Positions 10,227-18,096 of a DNA stretch of 64,000 nucleotides are shown here, piece by piece. The notes beneath the pieces were generated by a model. The model was not told the DNA's origin. It worked only from the letters and a program-made list of their open reading frames with translations, and did no database searches. The translations under genes and the position numbers were made by a program. The stretch spans positions 682,001-746,000 of the forward strand of contig NZ_NRRR01000001.1 in the NCBI RefSeq assembly GCF_016583765.1, in the 5' to 3' direction. Each line of letters opens with the position of its first letter. The stretch's first letter is position 1. Origin of the DNA: Chromatium weissei. Lineage in GTDB: Bacteria > Pseudomonadota > Gammaproteobacteria > Chromatiales > Chromatiaceae.

Positions 10227-10261
10227 ATCCCCCCAACCCCCTTTTACAAAGGGGGCTTTTT
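10227..10261 (+). repeat. C-run/G-run palindromic repeat acting as rpsO terminator
   Basis: Starts directly after the rpsO stop: AATCCCCCCAA, then stem CCCCCTTT (10237-10244), loop TAC, AAAGGGGG (10248-10255), then CTTTTT. Same family as the copies at 13681, 28168, 33640, 51197 and 51300. The hairpin plus T-run has the form of an intrinsic terminator. Confidence 0.75.
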
Positions 10262-10334
10262 GCACGAGGGGCAAGGTGAGATCACAGTTCGTCTTGACCT
10301 TTGAATTTACTTATCTTGTTTTGAGGAGACATTG

Positions 10335-10454
10335 GTGAAATTATTGACAGGCGAAGCGTTTTATCTCGGTCAGGGTGCTGTGGTGGTTTCGCAAGCGCCA
10401 ATTTCAGATTTGGGTTGCAAGGCTAAATCCAATAAAACAAGGATTGAAACGTGA
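10335..10454 (+). pseudogene. truB 3'-end fragment forming a 39-codon leader ORF before pnp
   Basis: From GTG at 10335 an open frame of 39 codons ends at TGA 10452-10454, overlapping the pnp GTG (10451-10453) in a GTGA arrangement. A strong GAGGAG stands 6 bases upstream of the GTG (10323-10328). The peptide VKLLTGEAFYLGQGAVVVSQ matches the TruB segment VKLSADAAFYLGQGQAVVVP encoded from 9657, and the following APISDLG matches APTSGLV. After an internal deletion of about 70 bases the similarity resumes outside the gene: TAAATCCAATAAAACAAGGA here against TTAATCCAATACAACAAGGA after truB. The AAGGA before pnp is therefore part of the duplicated segment. The fragment is a truB remnant; whether it is translated is inferred from the Shine-Dalgarno sequence and the overlap. 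Confidence 0.7.
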
Positions 10455-12550
10455 TTCCGACCCCCATCGTGAAAGAGTTCCAGTTCGGCAGCCACAACGT
10501 CCGTTTAGAAACCGGCGAAATTGCCCGTCAAGCCGACGGCGCAGTCTTGGTCAACATGGATGACACCGTTGTTTTTGTGACGGTTGTCGTCGATAAACGC
10601 TCCAACGTTGAGCGCGATTTTCTGCCGCTAACCGTTGATTATCAAGAGAAAACCTATGCCGCTGGGCGCATTCCCGGCGGTTTTTTTCGCCGTGAAGGCC
10701 GTCCCAGCGAAGGTGAAATTCTCACTGCGCGTCTGATTGATCGTCCGATTCGTCCGCTGTTCGCCGAAGGTTTTGCCAAAGAAGTTCAGATTATCGCCAC
10801 CGTTAAGTCGTTGAATCCGGCAGTGAATCCAGAAATTCCGGCGTTGATCGGCGCTTCGGCGGCGTTATCGATTGCCGGATTGCCGTTCAATGGCCCGATT
10901 GGCGCGGCGCGAGTCGGCTACAAAAATGGCGAATACATTTTGAATCCCGCCGTGATTGGGCTCGGGCCGGATTCCGATCTGGATTTGATCGTCGCCGGAA
11001 CCGAGCACGCCGTGTTGATGGTCGAATCGGAAGCGCGAGGCCTGTCGGAAGAGGTGATGCTGGGCGCGGTGCTGTTTGGTCATCAGCAATTTCAATGCGT
11101 GATTCAGGCGATTCGTGAACTCGCCGCCGAGGTGAATAAACCGGCGTTGGCGTGGACTCCGCCGCCACCGAATGCGGAATTGACCGCTGCCGTCGCTGCA
11201 GTTGCTGAAACACGAATCGCTGCTGCATATCAAATTCGTGAAAAGCAATTGCGTTACAGCACGTTAGATGCTGCTCGCGCTGACACCGTTGCCGCGTTGG
11301 CGAGCGGTGACGCGCCGCAGTGGTCGGAATTGCAGGTGAAAACGGCGTTTGAACAGCTCGAAAGTCAGACCGTGCGCGGTTCCATTCTCGCTGGCACTCC
11401 GCGGATCGACGGACGCGACAATTACACGGTGCGCCCGATCACGATTCGCACTGGTGTGTTGCCGCGCACGCACGGCTCGGCGTTGTTCACTCGCGGCGAA
11501 ACGCAGGCGATGGTGATCACGACGCTGGGAACCGAGCGCGATTCGCAAATTATTGACGCGCTTGACGGCGAACACCGCGAGCATTTCATGCTGCATTACA
11601 ACTTTCCGCCGTTCTGCGTCGGTGAAATCGGGCGCGTTGGCAGTCCGAAACGGCGTGAAATTGGACACGGGCGGCTGGCAAAACGCGGCATCTTGGCGGT
11701 CATGCCGAGCATTGAAGAATTCCCGTATTCGGTGCGGGTCGTGTCGGAAATCACCGAATCCAACGGCTCCAGTTCGATGGCGAGCGTGTGCGGCACCAGT
11801 TTGGCGCTGATGGACGCGGGCGTGCCGATTAAAGCGCCGGTGGCTGGCGTGGCGATGGGCTTGATTAAAGAAGGCGACCGCTTTGCCGTTCTGACCGACA
11901 TCATGGGCGATGAAGATCATCTCGGCGACATGGATTTCAAAGTTGCGGGCACGGCGGACGGCATCAACGCGCTGCAAATGGACATCAAAATCGAGGGCAT
12001 CACGCCGGAGATCATGGAAACCGCGCTGGCGCAGGCGAAAGCTGGTCGGCTGCACATTCTCGGTGAGATGAGCAAGGTCATCACTGCGCATCGTACCGAG
12101 ATGTCGGAACACGCGCCGCGCATCATCGAGTTCAAAATTCATCCCGAAAAAATTCGTGACGTGATCGGCAAGGGCGGTGCGGTGATTCGGGCGATTACTG
12201 AGGAAACCGGCGCGACCATCGACATTAACGATGAAGGTGTGGTCAAGATTTTCTCGGTGGAGAAATCCGCTGGCGAAGAGGCGAAAAAGCGCATTCGCCT
12301 GATTACTGCTGATGTCGAAGTCGGCAAAATCTACGAAGGCAAGGTGGCGCGGCTGATGGATTTCGGCGCATTCGTGACGATTCTGCCCGGGCGCGATGGA
12401 CTGGTGCACATTTCGCAGATTTGCGAGGAGCGCGTGCAATCGGTCAGCGACAAGCTGAAAGAAGGCGATCAGGTGCGCGTCAAGGTGTTGGAAGTGGACA
12501 AGCAGGGGCGCATTCGTCTCAGCATGAAAGCAATTGAATTGGGTGAATAA
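10451..12550 (+). CDS. pnp: Polyribonucleotide nucleotidyltransferase (PNPase)
   Basis: 699 residues with a GTG start at 10451 preceded by AAGGA (10438-10442). PNPase is a trimeric 3'-5' phosphorolytic exoribonuclease and core degradosome component. Two RNase PH domains: the first at ~10-215 ([31 protein letters not shown]), the second, catalytic, at ~305-545 ([47 protein letters not shown] with the metal-binding Asp residues). KH domain at ~552-615 ([21 protein letters not shown]) and C-terminal S1 domain at ~620-695 ([28 protein letters not shown]). Full length. Follows rpsO as usual, but with the truB-like leader ORF between. Confidence 0.97.
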   Translation: MIPTPIVKEFQFGSHNVRLETGEIARQADGAVLVNMDDTVVFVTVVVDKRSNVERDFLPLTVDYQEKTYAAGRIPGGFFRREGRPSEGEILTARLIDRPIRPLFAEGFAKEVQIIATVKSLNPAVNPEIPALIGASAALSIAGLPFNGPIGAARVGYKNGEYILNPAVIGLGPDSDLDLIVAGTEHAVLMVESEARGLSEEVMLGAVLFGHQQFQCVIQAIRELAAEVNKPALAWTPPPPNAELTAAVAAVAETRIAAAYQIREKQLRYSTLDAARADTVAALASGDAPQWSELQVKTAFEQLESQTVRGSILAGTPRIDGRDNYTVRPITIRTGVLPRTHGSALFTRGETQAMVITTLGTERDSQIIDALDGEHREHFMLHYNFPPFCVGEIGRVGSPKRREIGHGRLAKRGILAVMPSIEEFPYSVRVVSEITESNGSSSMASVCGTSLALMDAGVPIKAPVAGVAMGLIKEGDRFAVLTDIMGDEDHLGDMDFKVAGTADGINALQMDIKIEGITPEIMETALAQAKAGRLHILGEMSKVITAHRTEMSEHAPRIIEFKIHPEKIRDVIGKGGAVIRAITEETGATIDINDEGVVKIFSVEKSAGEEAKKRIRLITADVEVGKIYEGKVARLMDFGAFVTILPGRDGLVHISQICEERVQSVSDKLKEGDQVRVKVLEVDKQGRIRLSMKAIELGE

Positions 12551-12565
12551 GGCTTTAACGCTATT

Positions 12566-13006
12566 TCAAATGAGTGGCTTGTGTAATTGAGTGGCGATTT
12601 CAAAGACCTGCTCGGTATATTTACCGTAAATCTGAATGGTAAGACCGAGTTGGGCGCTGGCAATAACCATTCCGACCAGCACCGCTAATTCAAAATTGCC
12701 GCAATACAGTTTGTAATAAATATCGCTGCTGGCGCAATCATACTGCGTCAGCGGCGTTTTTATTGTTGATGTAGAAAATGTTCCGGCAATTAACATGTTA
12801 CGTCGTGCTAGTTTGGCGCGTTCCACTGCATGACGACCAATGCTGAGTGCGACATCAATACGATGTTTATCGCAAAGATGTGAATGAAATCGCTGGGGAA
12901 GTAATTCAATATCGCAATCCATATAATGGCGTTGCCATTGAATGATTGTCGATTCTAATTCGCCATGAAAGGCAATGATGCGTACGCGCTTTGTTGTTGT
13001 CACCAT
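12566..13006 (-). CDS. Short CobT-like protein, function uncertain
   Basis: 146 residues from the ATG at 13006; the frame is open to 13087, overlapping the preceding gene, so the start is uncertain. I do not recognise it with confidence. The second half resembles the core of nicotinate-nucleotide:dimethylbenzimidazole phosphoribosyltransferase (CobT): ALSIGRHAVERAKLARRNML followed by IAGTFSTST lines up with the A-x-x-AGR-x-x-x-x-A-x-x-G-x-D-L-x-x-x-GEMGIGNTT region, and GNFELAVLVGMVIASAQLGL with the GGFEIAALxGxxLxAAxRG helix. CobT is ~350 residues; here the GEMGIGNTT glycine loop is altered and the segment between the two motifs is much shortened. It follows the CobD gene on the same strand, which fits a cobalamin link. 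Either a degenerate CobT or a diverged small relative. Confidence 0.4.
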   Translation of the reverse strand: MVTTTKRVRIIAFHGELESTIIQWQRHYMDCDIELLPQRFHSHLCDKHRIDVALSIGRHAVERAKLARRNMLIAGTFSTSTIKTPLTQYDCASSDIYYKLYCGNFELAVLVGMVIASAQLGLTIQIYGKYTEQVFEIATQLHKPLI

Positions 13007-13041
13007 TGCTGGCGCAGCAGGCACCATCAACCAATTTGGTT

Positions 13042-14142
13042 TCACGCGTGCACAAGCGCAGTCAGCGCCAAACTCAGGCGTTGCCATTCGCTTTCATTGC
13101 CCGGCAGTCCAAAGCGCACACTGGCTGGTTCTGCAAAATAGCGCACCAAAATTCCCTGTTGTGCCAAGCCAACATGAATGCGGGCGGCGTTCTCCGTTTG
13201 CACCCATTGAAATAACGCCGTTTCACCGGATGGTGTGAGTCTTTGATAACGCAATAATTTTGCTAATCGTGCTGAGGCGTGAGGCAATGCGTGACGAGCA
13301 GTCGTTTGCCACGCGGTATCGCTCAATGCCTGCGTCGCCACCCAGCGCGATGCGCCAGCGACCGTCCACGGGCCGAGTTGCGCTGCGACCTGTGAACGTA
13401 AACGCTTGTCAGCAAACAAAAATCCCACGCGAGCGCCAGCCAATCCGAAAAATTTGCCGAGCGACCGCAGTACGATTAAACCGGAGCGCGGAAGGTGAGG
13501 AATCAGGCTGTCATCGGGCGTGGTGTCCATAAACGCCTCATCGACGATCAGCCAACCGCCACGCGCCGCCAGCCGTTGTTGCCAATCGAGCAGAGTAGCG
13601 ACCGACCAGCGGTGACCGCTCGGATTATTTGGATTGATGACGATGAGCACGTCTAGCTGCTCGAGAATTCCTTTTGTTTCAAATCCCCCCAACCCCCCTT
13701 TTTCTAAGGGGGGCTTTTCTTCCTCCCCCTTTAGCAAAGGGGGTCGGGGGGATTTGTCTAATAAATCATCATCGCTCAGTTCAATCACTTGATGACCAGC
13801 GCGTCGCCACGCGTGAGCGTGTTCTTGATAACCAATTGCGGGAACGCCGACGCGACTGCATGGGCGCAACGTCGGCAGTATTTGAATCGCTGCTTGTGAA
13901 CCGGCGAGCGGGACGGGATTTTCCGCTGCGCCGTAATAACGCGCTGCAGCGTTTTCTAATCCGTCATCGTCTTCCGGCAATCGTTGCCACACCGCCAACG
14001 GCAGCGCAGGAACCGACCAGCTTTGTGGATTGATGCCGGTAGACAAATCAAGCCAGCTCGTCAGCGGAATGCCAAATTGTTCAGCAGCTTGACGCAAACG
14101 TCCGCCGTGTTCTGGCGACGCGATGCTGTTTGAGTCGATCAT
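13042..14142 (-). CDS. cobD: CobD/CobC-type aminotransferase-fold enzyme (threonine-phosphate decarboxylase)
   Basis: 366 residues, fold-type I PLP enzyme. The family makes (R)-1-amino-2-propanol phosphate, or inserts the aminopropanol arm, in cobalamin synthesis. Evidence: HGGRLRQAAEQFGIPLTSWLDLSTGINPQSW at residues 12-42 is the family N-terminus; INPNNPSGH (169-177), DEAFMD (201-206), and RSLGKFFGLAGARVGF with PLP lysine K230. Odd feature: residues ~129-157 (SPRPPLLKGEEEKPP and LEKGGLGG) are encoded by a double C-run/G-run palindromic repeat at 13681-13757 inserted in frame between conserved blocks. Overlaps the scpB stop by 4 bases, so it is translated with the scp genes. The usual neighbour of scpB (rluB) is missing here. 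Confidence 0.82.
   Translation of the reverse strand: MIDSNSIASPEHGGRLRQAAEQFGIPLTSWLDLSTGINPQSWSVPALPLAVWQRLPEDDDGLENAAARYYGAAENPVPLAGSQAAIQILPTLRPCSRVGVPAIGYQEHAHAWRRAGHQVIELSDDDLLDKSPRPPLLKGEEEKPPLEKGGLGGFETKGILEQLDVLIVINPNNPSGHRWSVATLLDWQQRLAARGGWLIVDEAFMDTTPDDSLIPHLPRSGLIVLRSLGKFFGLAGARVGFLFADKRLRSQVAAQLGPWTVAGASRWVATQALSDTAWQTTARHALPHASARLAKLLRYQRLTPSGETALFQWVQTENAARIHVGLAQQGILVRYFAEPASVRFGLPGNESEWQRLSLALTALVHA
13681..13757. repeat. Double palindromic repeat inserted in frame in cobD
   Basis: Two head-to-head copies of the C-run/G-run repeat: AAATCCCCCCAA, CCCCCCTTTTTCTAAGGGGGG, CTTTTC, then CCCCCTTTAGCAAAGGGGG, TCGGGGGGATTTGT. The two ends are themselves inverted (AAATCCCCCC and GGGGGGATTT). 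The host reading frame stays open through it. Confidence 0.85.
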
Positions 14143-14693
14143 AACGGTGGCGTGAGTGTGAGCGGTAAGGGTGCGCTGGGTTCAGCTAATTTGGGTAAAT
14201 CGTTGAGTGAACGCAGTCCGAAGTATTCCAAAAAGGTGCGCGTGGTGGCGTACAGCGCCGGATGTCCGGGCGTGTCACGATGACCGATGATGCGCACCCA
14301 TTCCCGTTCAATGAGTGTTTGCATGATGCTGGTGCTGACGGTCACGCCGCGCATGTCCTCAATTTCGCTCCGCGTGAGCGGCTGGCGATACGCGATCAGC
14401 GCCAGCGTTTCCAATAACGCACGGGAATAACGCGGCGCACGTTCATTCCACAGCCGAGCGATCCAAGGTGTCATTTCAATGCGCACCTGAATGCGAAAGC
14501 CACCTGCAATTTCCGCAATTTCAATGCTGCGTGTTTGATAGTCGGCAGCGAGTTCGGCGATCACCGCACGAATTTCATCGCGCTGTGGACGTTCGTCGTC
14601 GGCAAATAGCGCCCGAATTTGCTCGAGCGTGAGCGCCGTGCCGCTGGCAAATAATGCGGCTTCAACGATGTGTTTAAGCGGAGGCGTGGTCAT
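14139..14693 (-). CDS. scpB: Segregation and condensation protein ScpB
   Basis: 184 residues, the kleisin-associated winged-helix subunit of the SMC condensin complex. Family signatures: KHIVEAALFASGTALTLEQIRALF at residues 8-31, IQVRIEMTPWIARLW, RYSRALLETLALIAYRQPLTRSEIEDMRGV (about 90-119), and EWVRIIGHRDTPGHPALYATT followed by EYFGLRSLNDLPKL. Overlaps the scpA 3' end by 20 bases and the cobD start by 4, a tightly coupled operon. An smc gene is not in the window. Confidence 0.93.
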   Translation of the reverse strand: MTTPPLKHIVEAALFASGTALTLEQIRALFADDERPQRDEIRAVIAELAADYQTRSIEIAEIAGGFRIQVRIEMTPWIARLWNERAPRYSRALLETLALIAYRQPLTRSEIEDMRGVTVSTSIMQTLIEREWVRIIGHRDTPGHPALYATTRTFLEYFGLRSLNDLPKLAEPSAPLPLTLTPPL

Positions 14694-15510
14694 CGACAGT
14701 GATTTGAATGGACGGTGAAGCAGTGCGCAATTGCACTTGAATTGGCGCGAATGGCTGCGATTGCAGCAATTCGAGCAGATTGGATTTCAGCAGTTCGAGC
14801 AGCGCCAAAAAGGTGACAACGACGCCAGCGCGTCCTTCGCGTGGATCAAATAACGCATTGAAATGATGGGTCATGCCGTCGCTCAGGTGATTGAGCACCT
14901 CCGCCATGCGCTCGCGCAATGACAGCGATTCTCGCGTGATGCGGTGTTGCGTCAAATGATCGACTCGCGTCCACACGTCGCGCAATGCGATCACCAAATC
15001 GTGCAAATCGACTTCCGGCTGTTTTCGCTGTATCGCGCCGAGCGGCAGCGCGGCGTGAACGGTAAAAAGATCGCGCTCCAAACGCGGACGCGCATCCAGT
15101 TCAATCGCTGCCTGTTTGAAACGGGCGTAATCCTGCAATCGAGCGATCAAGCTGGCGCGAAGATCGTCTGCCGTCGGTTCATCCGCCGAGCTGGCGCGAG
15201 GCAATAACAGTCGTGATTTCAGTTCGGCGAGCGTGGCGGCCATCACCAAATAATCTGCTGCCAATTCCCAGCGCAGCGCGGTCATCAGCTCCATGTAGGC
15301 GAGATATTGCGCGGTGATGTCGGTGATCGAAATGTCCAAAATATTCAGATTTTGGCGTTTGATGAGATACAGCAGCAGATCGAGCGGGCCTTCAAAGGTT
15401 TCGAGAAAAATCGACAGTGCATCCGGCGGAATGTACAAATCTTGCGGCAACGCCAACAGCGGCGCGCCAGCAATTCGGGCAAAAGCAATTGATTCGACAG
15501 GCGAATTCAA
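14674..15510 (-). CDS. scpA: Segregation and condensation protein ScpA
   Basis: 278 residues, the kleisin that bridges SMC heads and binds ScpB. Conserved N-terminal motif FEGPLDLLLYLIKRQNLNILDISITDITAQYLAYME at residues ~39-74, then LELAADYLVMAATLAELKSRLLLP-like sequence (WELAADYLVMAATLAELKSR), and the C-terminal winged-helix segment VVTFLALLELLKSNLLELLQSQPFAPI. Starts 15 bases after the trpS stop, so trpS-scpA-scpB-cobD reads as one unit on the minus strand. Confidence 0.93.
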   Translation of the reverse strand: MNSPVESIAFARIAGAPLLALPQDLYIPPDALSIFLETFEGPLDLLLYLIKRQNLNILDISITDITAQYLAYMELMTALRWELAADYLVMAATLAELKSRLLLPRASSADEPTADDLRASLIARLQDYARFKQAAIELDARPRLERDLFTVHAALPLGAIQRKQPEVDLHDLVIALRDVWTRVDHLTQHRITRESLSLRERMAEVLNHLSDGMTHHFNALFDPREGRAGVVVTFLALLELLKSNLLELLQSQPFAPIQVQLRTASPSIQITVDDHASA

Positions 15511-15525
15511 GGTCTCAACCGAGCG

Positions 15526-16743
15526 TTACGCCATGACCAATGACATCGCGTGACGCACTTCATCAAGCGTCTCGCGGGCGACTTCACGGGCGCGTTCACA
15601 GCCTTCGTTGAGCACGCTGCGCACCAGTTCGGGCTGGGCTTCATATTCCAGTGCACGTGCTTGAATTGGTTGTAATTCTGCCAACACGCCGTCGATGATC
15701 GGTTGTTTGCATTCGAGACAGCCAATGCTGGCCGAGCGGCAGCCGGTTTGCACCCAGTCGCGCACCGCGTCGTTGGAATACACCTGATGAAATTGCCAGA
15801 CTGGGCATTTGTGCGGATCGCCAGCATCGGTGCGCCGCACTCGCGCCGGATCAGTCGGCATCGTCCGCAACGCTTTTTCTACCACCGCTGGCGAATCACG
15901 CAGCGCGATGGTGTTGTTGTACGACTTCGACATTTTCTGTCCGTCCAAGCCCGGCATCCGTGACGCTTTGGTCAACAGCGGCTGCGGTTCCGGCAAAATC
16001 ACGCGCCCGCCACCTTCTAAATAACCGAGCAGACGTTCGCGGTCAGCCACCGTGAGATTGCTCTGTCCTTCCACCAGCGCCCGCGCGATTTCTAATGCTT
16101 CTCCGTCGCCCTGTTCCTGATAACGCCGTTTGTGCGTATCAAATAACTTGGCGTTTTTCTTACCCATTTTGCGCTTGGCTTCTTCGGCGCGTTCTTCAAA
16201 ACCCGGCTCGCGTCCGTACAGATGGTTAAACCGCCGCGCCACTTCACGCGTTAATTCGACATGCGCGACCTGATCTTCACCGACCGGCACCTGCCCGGCT
16301 TTGTAAACCAGAATATCGGCGCTTTGCAGCAGCGGATAACCGAGAAAACCGTAGGTCGCTAAATCACGTTCTTTCAATCGTTCCTGTTGATCTTTGTACG
16401 TCGGCACGCGCTCCAACCAGCCGAGCGGAGTCATCATCGACAGCAGCAGATGCAGCTCGGCGTGTTCAGGAACCCGCGATTGCACAAAGATCGTCGCCGA
16501 GCCGGGATTTAAGCCAGCTGCCAGCCAATCAATCACCATTTCGCGGCTGCTGTGCGGAATGCCGGTGGGATTGTCGTAATGCGTGGTCAGCGCGTGCCAA
16601 TCGGCGACGAAAAAGAAACACTCAAATTCGTGCTGCAATTCCAGCCAATTTTTGAGCACGCCGTGATAGTGACCGAGATGCAGCCGACCAGTCGGACGCA
16701 TTCCTGAAAGTACTCGCGCATGTTGTGCAGAGACGGAGGACAT
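15526..16743 (-). CDS. trpS: Tryptophan--tRNA ligase
   Basis: 405 residues, class I synthetase. HIGH-type motif at HLGH (residues 22-25, in GMRPTGRLHLGHYHG) and KMSKS motif in LDGQKMSKSYNNTIALRD (about 268-285). It is the longer proteobacterial form: a ~60-residue insertion (about 195-260, KMGKKNAKLFDTHKRRYQEQ onward) precedes the KMSKS loop. The C-terminal part has a Cys pair (GCRSASIGCLECK) at about 343-355. Separated by 23 bases from the M50 protease upstream on the same strand. Confidence 0.95.
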   Translation of the reverse strand: MSSVSAQHARVLSGMRPTGRLHLGHYHGVLKNWLELQHEFECFFFVADWHALTTHYDNPTGIPHSSREMVIDWLAAGLNPGSATIFVQSRVPEHAELHLLLSMMTPLGWLERVPTYKDQQERLKERDLATYGFLGYPLLQSADILVYKAGQVPVGEDQVAHVELTREVARRFNHLYGREPGFEERAEEAKRKMGKKNAKLFDTHKRRYQEQGDGEALEIARALVEGQSNLTVADRERLLGYLEGGGRVILPEPQPLLTKASRMPGLDGQKMSKSYNNTIALRDSPAVVEKALRTMPTDPARVRRTDAGDPHKCPVWQFHQVYSNDAVRDWVQTGCRSASIGCLECKQPIIDGVLAELQPIQARALEYEAQPELVRSVLNEGCERAREVARETLDEVRHAMSLVMA

Positions 16744-16766
16744 AAGCTGAACTTTTCCGCGTTAAA

Positions 16767-17450
16767 TCAATGAAAAAACAGGGCATTGACCACATCAGCG
16801 CCGGGCAGAAAATTGATAATGCCCGTCACCACCGGCATCAGCACCGAACCGAGCAATCCCGTCATCAGCAGCATCAGCAAAATCACCAAACCAAACGGCT
16901 CGGCGCGATAAAACCAACCGGCTGCGCGTGGCGGCAAAATTCCAGTCATCACCCGCCCGCCGTCCAATGGCAACAACGGCACCAGATTTAACGCCATCAA
17001 AAACAGATTCACCAACACGCCCGCCGCGCTCATCTGTTGCAGAATGCTTGCCAACCCGCTGCTCATCGGCGCGAGCAGTGGCGCAGTGATAATCAACAGC
17101 GACCACGCCAGTGCCATCAGCAAATTCACCGCAGGGCCTGCCAGCGCCACCAACGCCATATCGCGGCGCGGCTGGTGCAGTCGATGCGGATTCACCGGCA
17201 CGGGTTTTGCCCAGCCGAATAACACGCCGTGCAAAAACACAAAAGTCAGCGCCGGAACCACAACAGTTCCAATCAAATCAACGTGTTTAATGGGATTGAA
17301 GGTGACGCGCCCGAGTTGTTGCGCCGTCGCATCGCCCAAACGATTGGCAACCCAGCCGTGCGCGGCTTCGTGGACGGTAATCGCCAGCAGCACCGGAATT
17401 GCCAACACGGCAGTCAGTTGTAAATAATTGATAATCTGCGCAAATTCCAT
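16767..17450 (-). CDS. Site-2-protease-like membrane metalloprotease (M50 family)
   Basis: 227 residues with about five hydrophobic segments. Zinc site: HEAAH at residues 27-31 in the first core helix (LLAITVHEAAHGWVANRLGD), and the third ligand in LVPLLPLDGGRVM (about 154-167). FNPIKHVDLIGTVVVPAL marks the compact YwhC-like branch without PDZ domain. The substrate is unknown; family members cut membrane-embedded regulators. Its place between a YciO-type gene and trpS is a common gammaproteobacterial arrangement. Starts 9 bases after the yciO-like stop. Confidence 0.88.
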   Translation of the reverse strand: MEFAQIINYLQLTAVLAIPVLLAITVHEAAHGWVANRLGDATAQQLGRVTFNPIKHVDLIGTVVVPALTFVFLHGVLFGWAKPVPVNPHRLHQPRRDMALVALAGPAVNLLMALAWSLLIITAPLLAPMSSGLASILQQMSAAGVLVNLFLMALNLVPLLPLDGGRVMTGILPPRAAGWFYRAEPFGLVILLMLLMTGLLGSVLMPVVTGIINFLPGADVVNALFFH

Positions 17451-17459
17451 AATTTTTCG

Positions 17460-18083
17460 TTATTCCTCAAAAAGTGTGGCATCGCCTTTGCCACGACGAA
17501 TTAACAGCGGCGGCTCGGTCGTCATGTCGACCACTGTCGTTGGTTCCAAGCCACAAAAACCGCCGTCGATAATTAAATCTACATGTTTATCAAGCAGTTC
17601 ACGCATTTCATACGGATCGGTCAGCGGCTGCTCGGCGTTCGGCATGATCAGCGTGGTGCTCAAAATCGGTTGATCGAGTTCGCCCAACAGTGCGCGGCAA
17701 ATCGTGTGCTCGGGAACGCGAATGCCAATGGCTTTGCGTTTCGGATGCAGCAAACGGCGCGGCACCTGTTTGGTCGCTTCATAAACGAAGGTGTAGGGGC
17801 CGGGCGTGAGTGATTTGAGCAGCCGAAAGGCTTGATTGTCGATGCGGGCGTAGGTGGTGATTTCCGATAAATCACGGCAAATCAAGGTGAAATTGTGTTT
17901 GTCATCGAGCTGGCGCAGGCGACGAATGCGCTCCATCGCGGCTTTTTCACCGATTTGACAACCGAGCGCGTAAGACGAATCGGTCGGATAAACCACCACG
18001 CCGCCTTCCAGCAAAATCTCCACCGCACGACGAATGAGGCGCGTCTGTGGATTATCGGGGTGAATTTGAAAAAATTGCGCCAT
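17460..18083 (-). CDS. yciO: YciO/YrdC/Sua5-family protein
   Basis: 207 residues, one YrdC domain: VYPTDSSYALGCQIGEKAAMERIRRLRQLDDKHNFTLICRDLSEI at ~35-80, FVYEATKQVPRRLLHPKRKAIGIRVPEH at ~118-146. The fold binds ATP and threonine-carbamate; TsaC/Sua5 members make threonylcarbamoyl-AMP for the t6A modification at A37 of tRNA. This branch (YciO, PTDSSYALGC and KRK-x-IGIRVP) is a paralogue of TsaC with weaker proven activity, so a t6A role is not certain. Follows the PHP phosphatase by 13 bases. Confidence 0.85.
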   Translation of the reverse strand: MAQFFQIHPDNPQTRLIRRAVEILLEGGVVVYPTDSSYALGCQIGEKAAMERIRRLRQLDDKHNFTLICRDLSEITTYARIDNQAFRLLKSLTPGPYTFVYEATKQVPRRLLHPKRKAIGIRVPEHTICRALLGELDQPILSTTLIMPNAEQPLTDPYEMRELLDKHVDLIIDGGFCGLEPTTVVDMTTEPPLLIRRGKGDATLFEE

Positions 18084-18096
18084 CTCGTTGTAATCT

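Noticed and set aside
10438-10450. GGATTGAAAC, like the 3' end of many CRISPR repeats
   Set aside because: It occurs only here and, as GGATTGAAAT, after truB; there are no spaced repeats. It belongs to the duplicated truB trailer.
11264-12439. Long open frame (391 codons) on the strand opposite pnp
   Set aside because: Composition is His/Arg/Asn-rich, the pattern of an antisense shadow of a GC-biased gene, and pnp is intact on the other strand.
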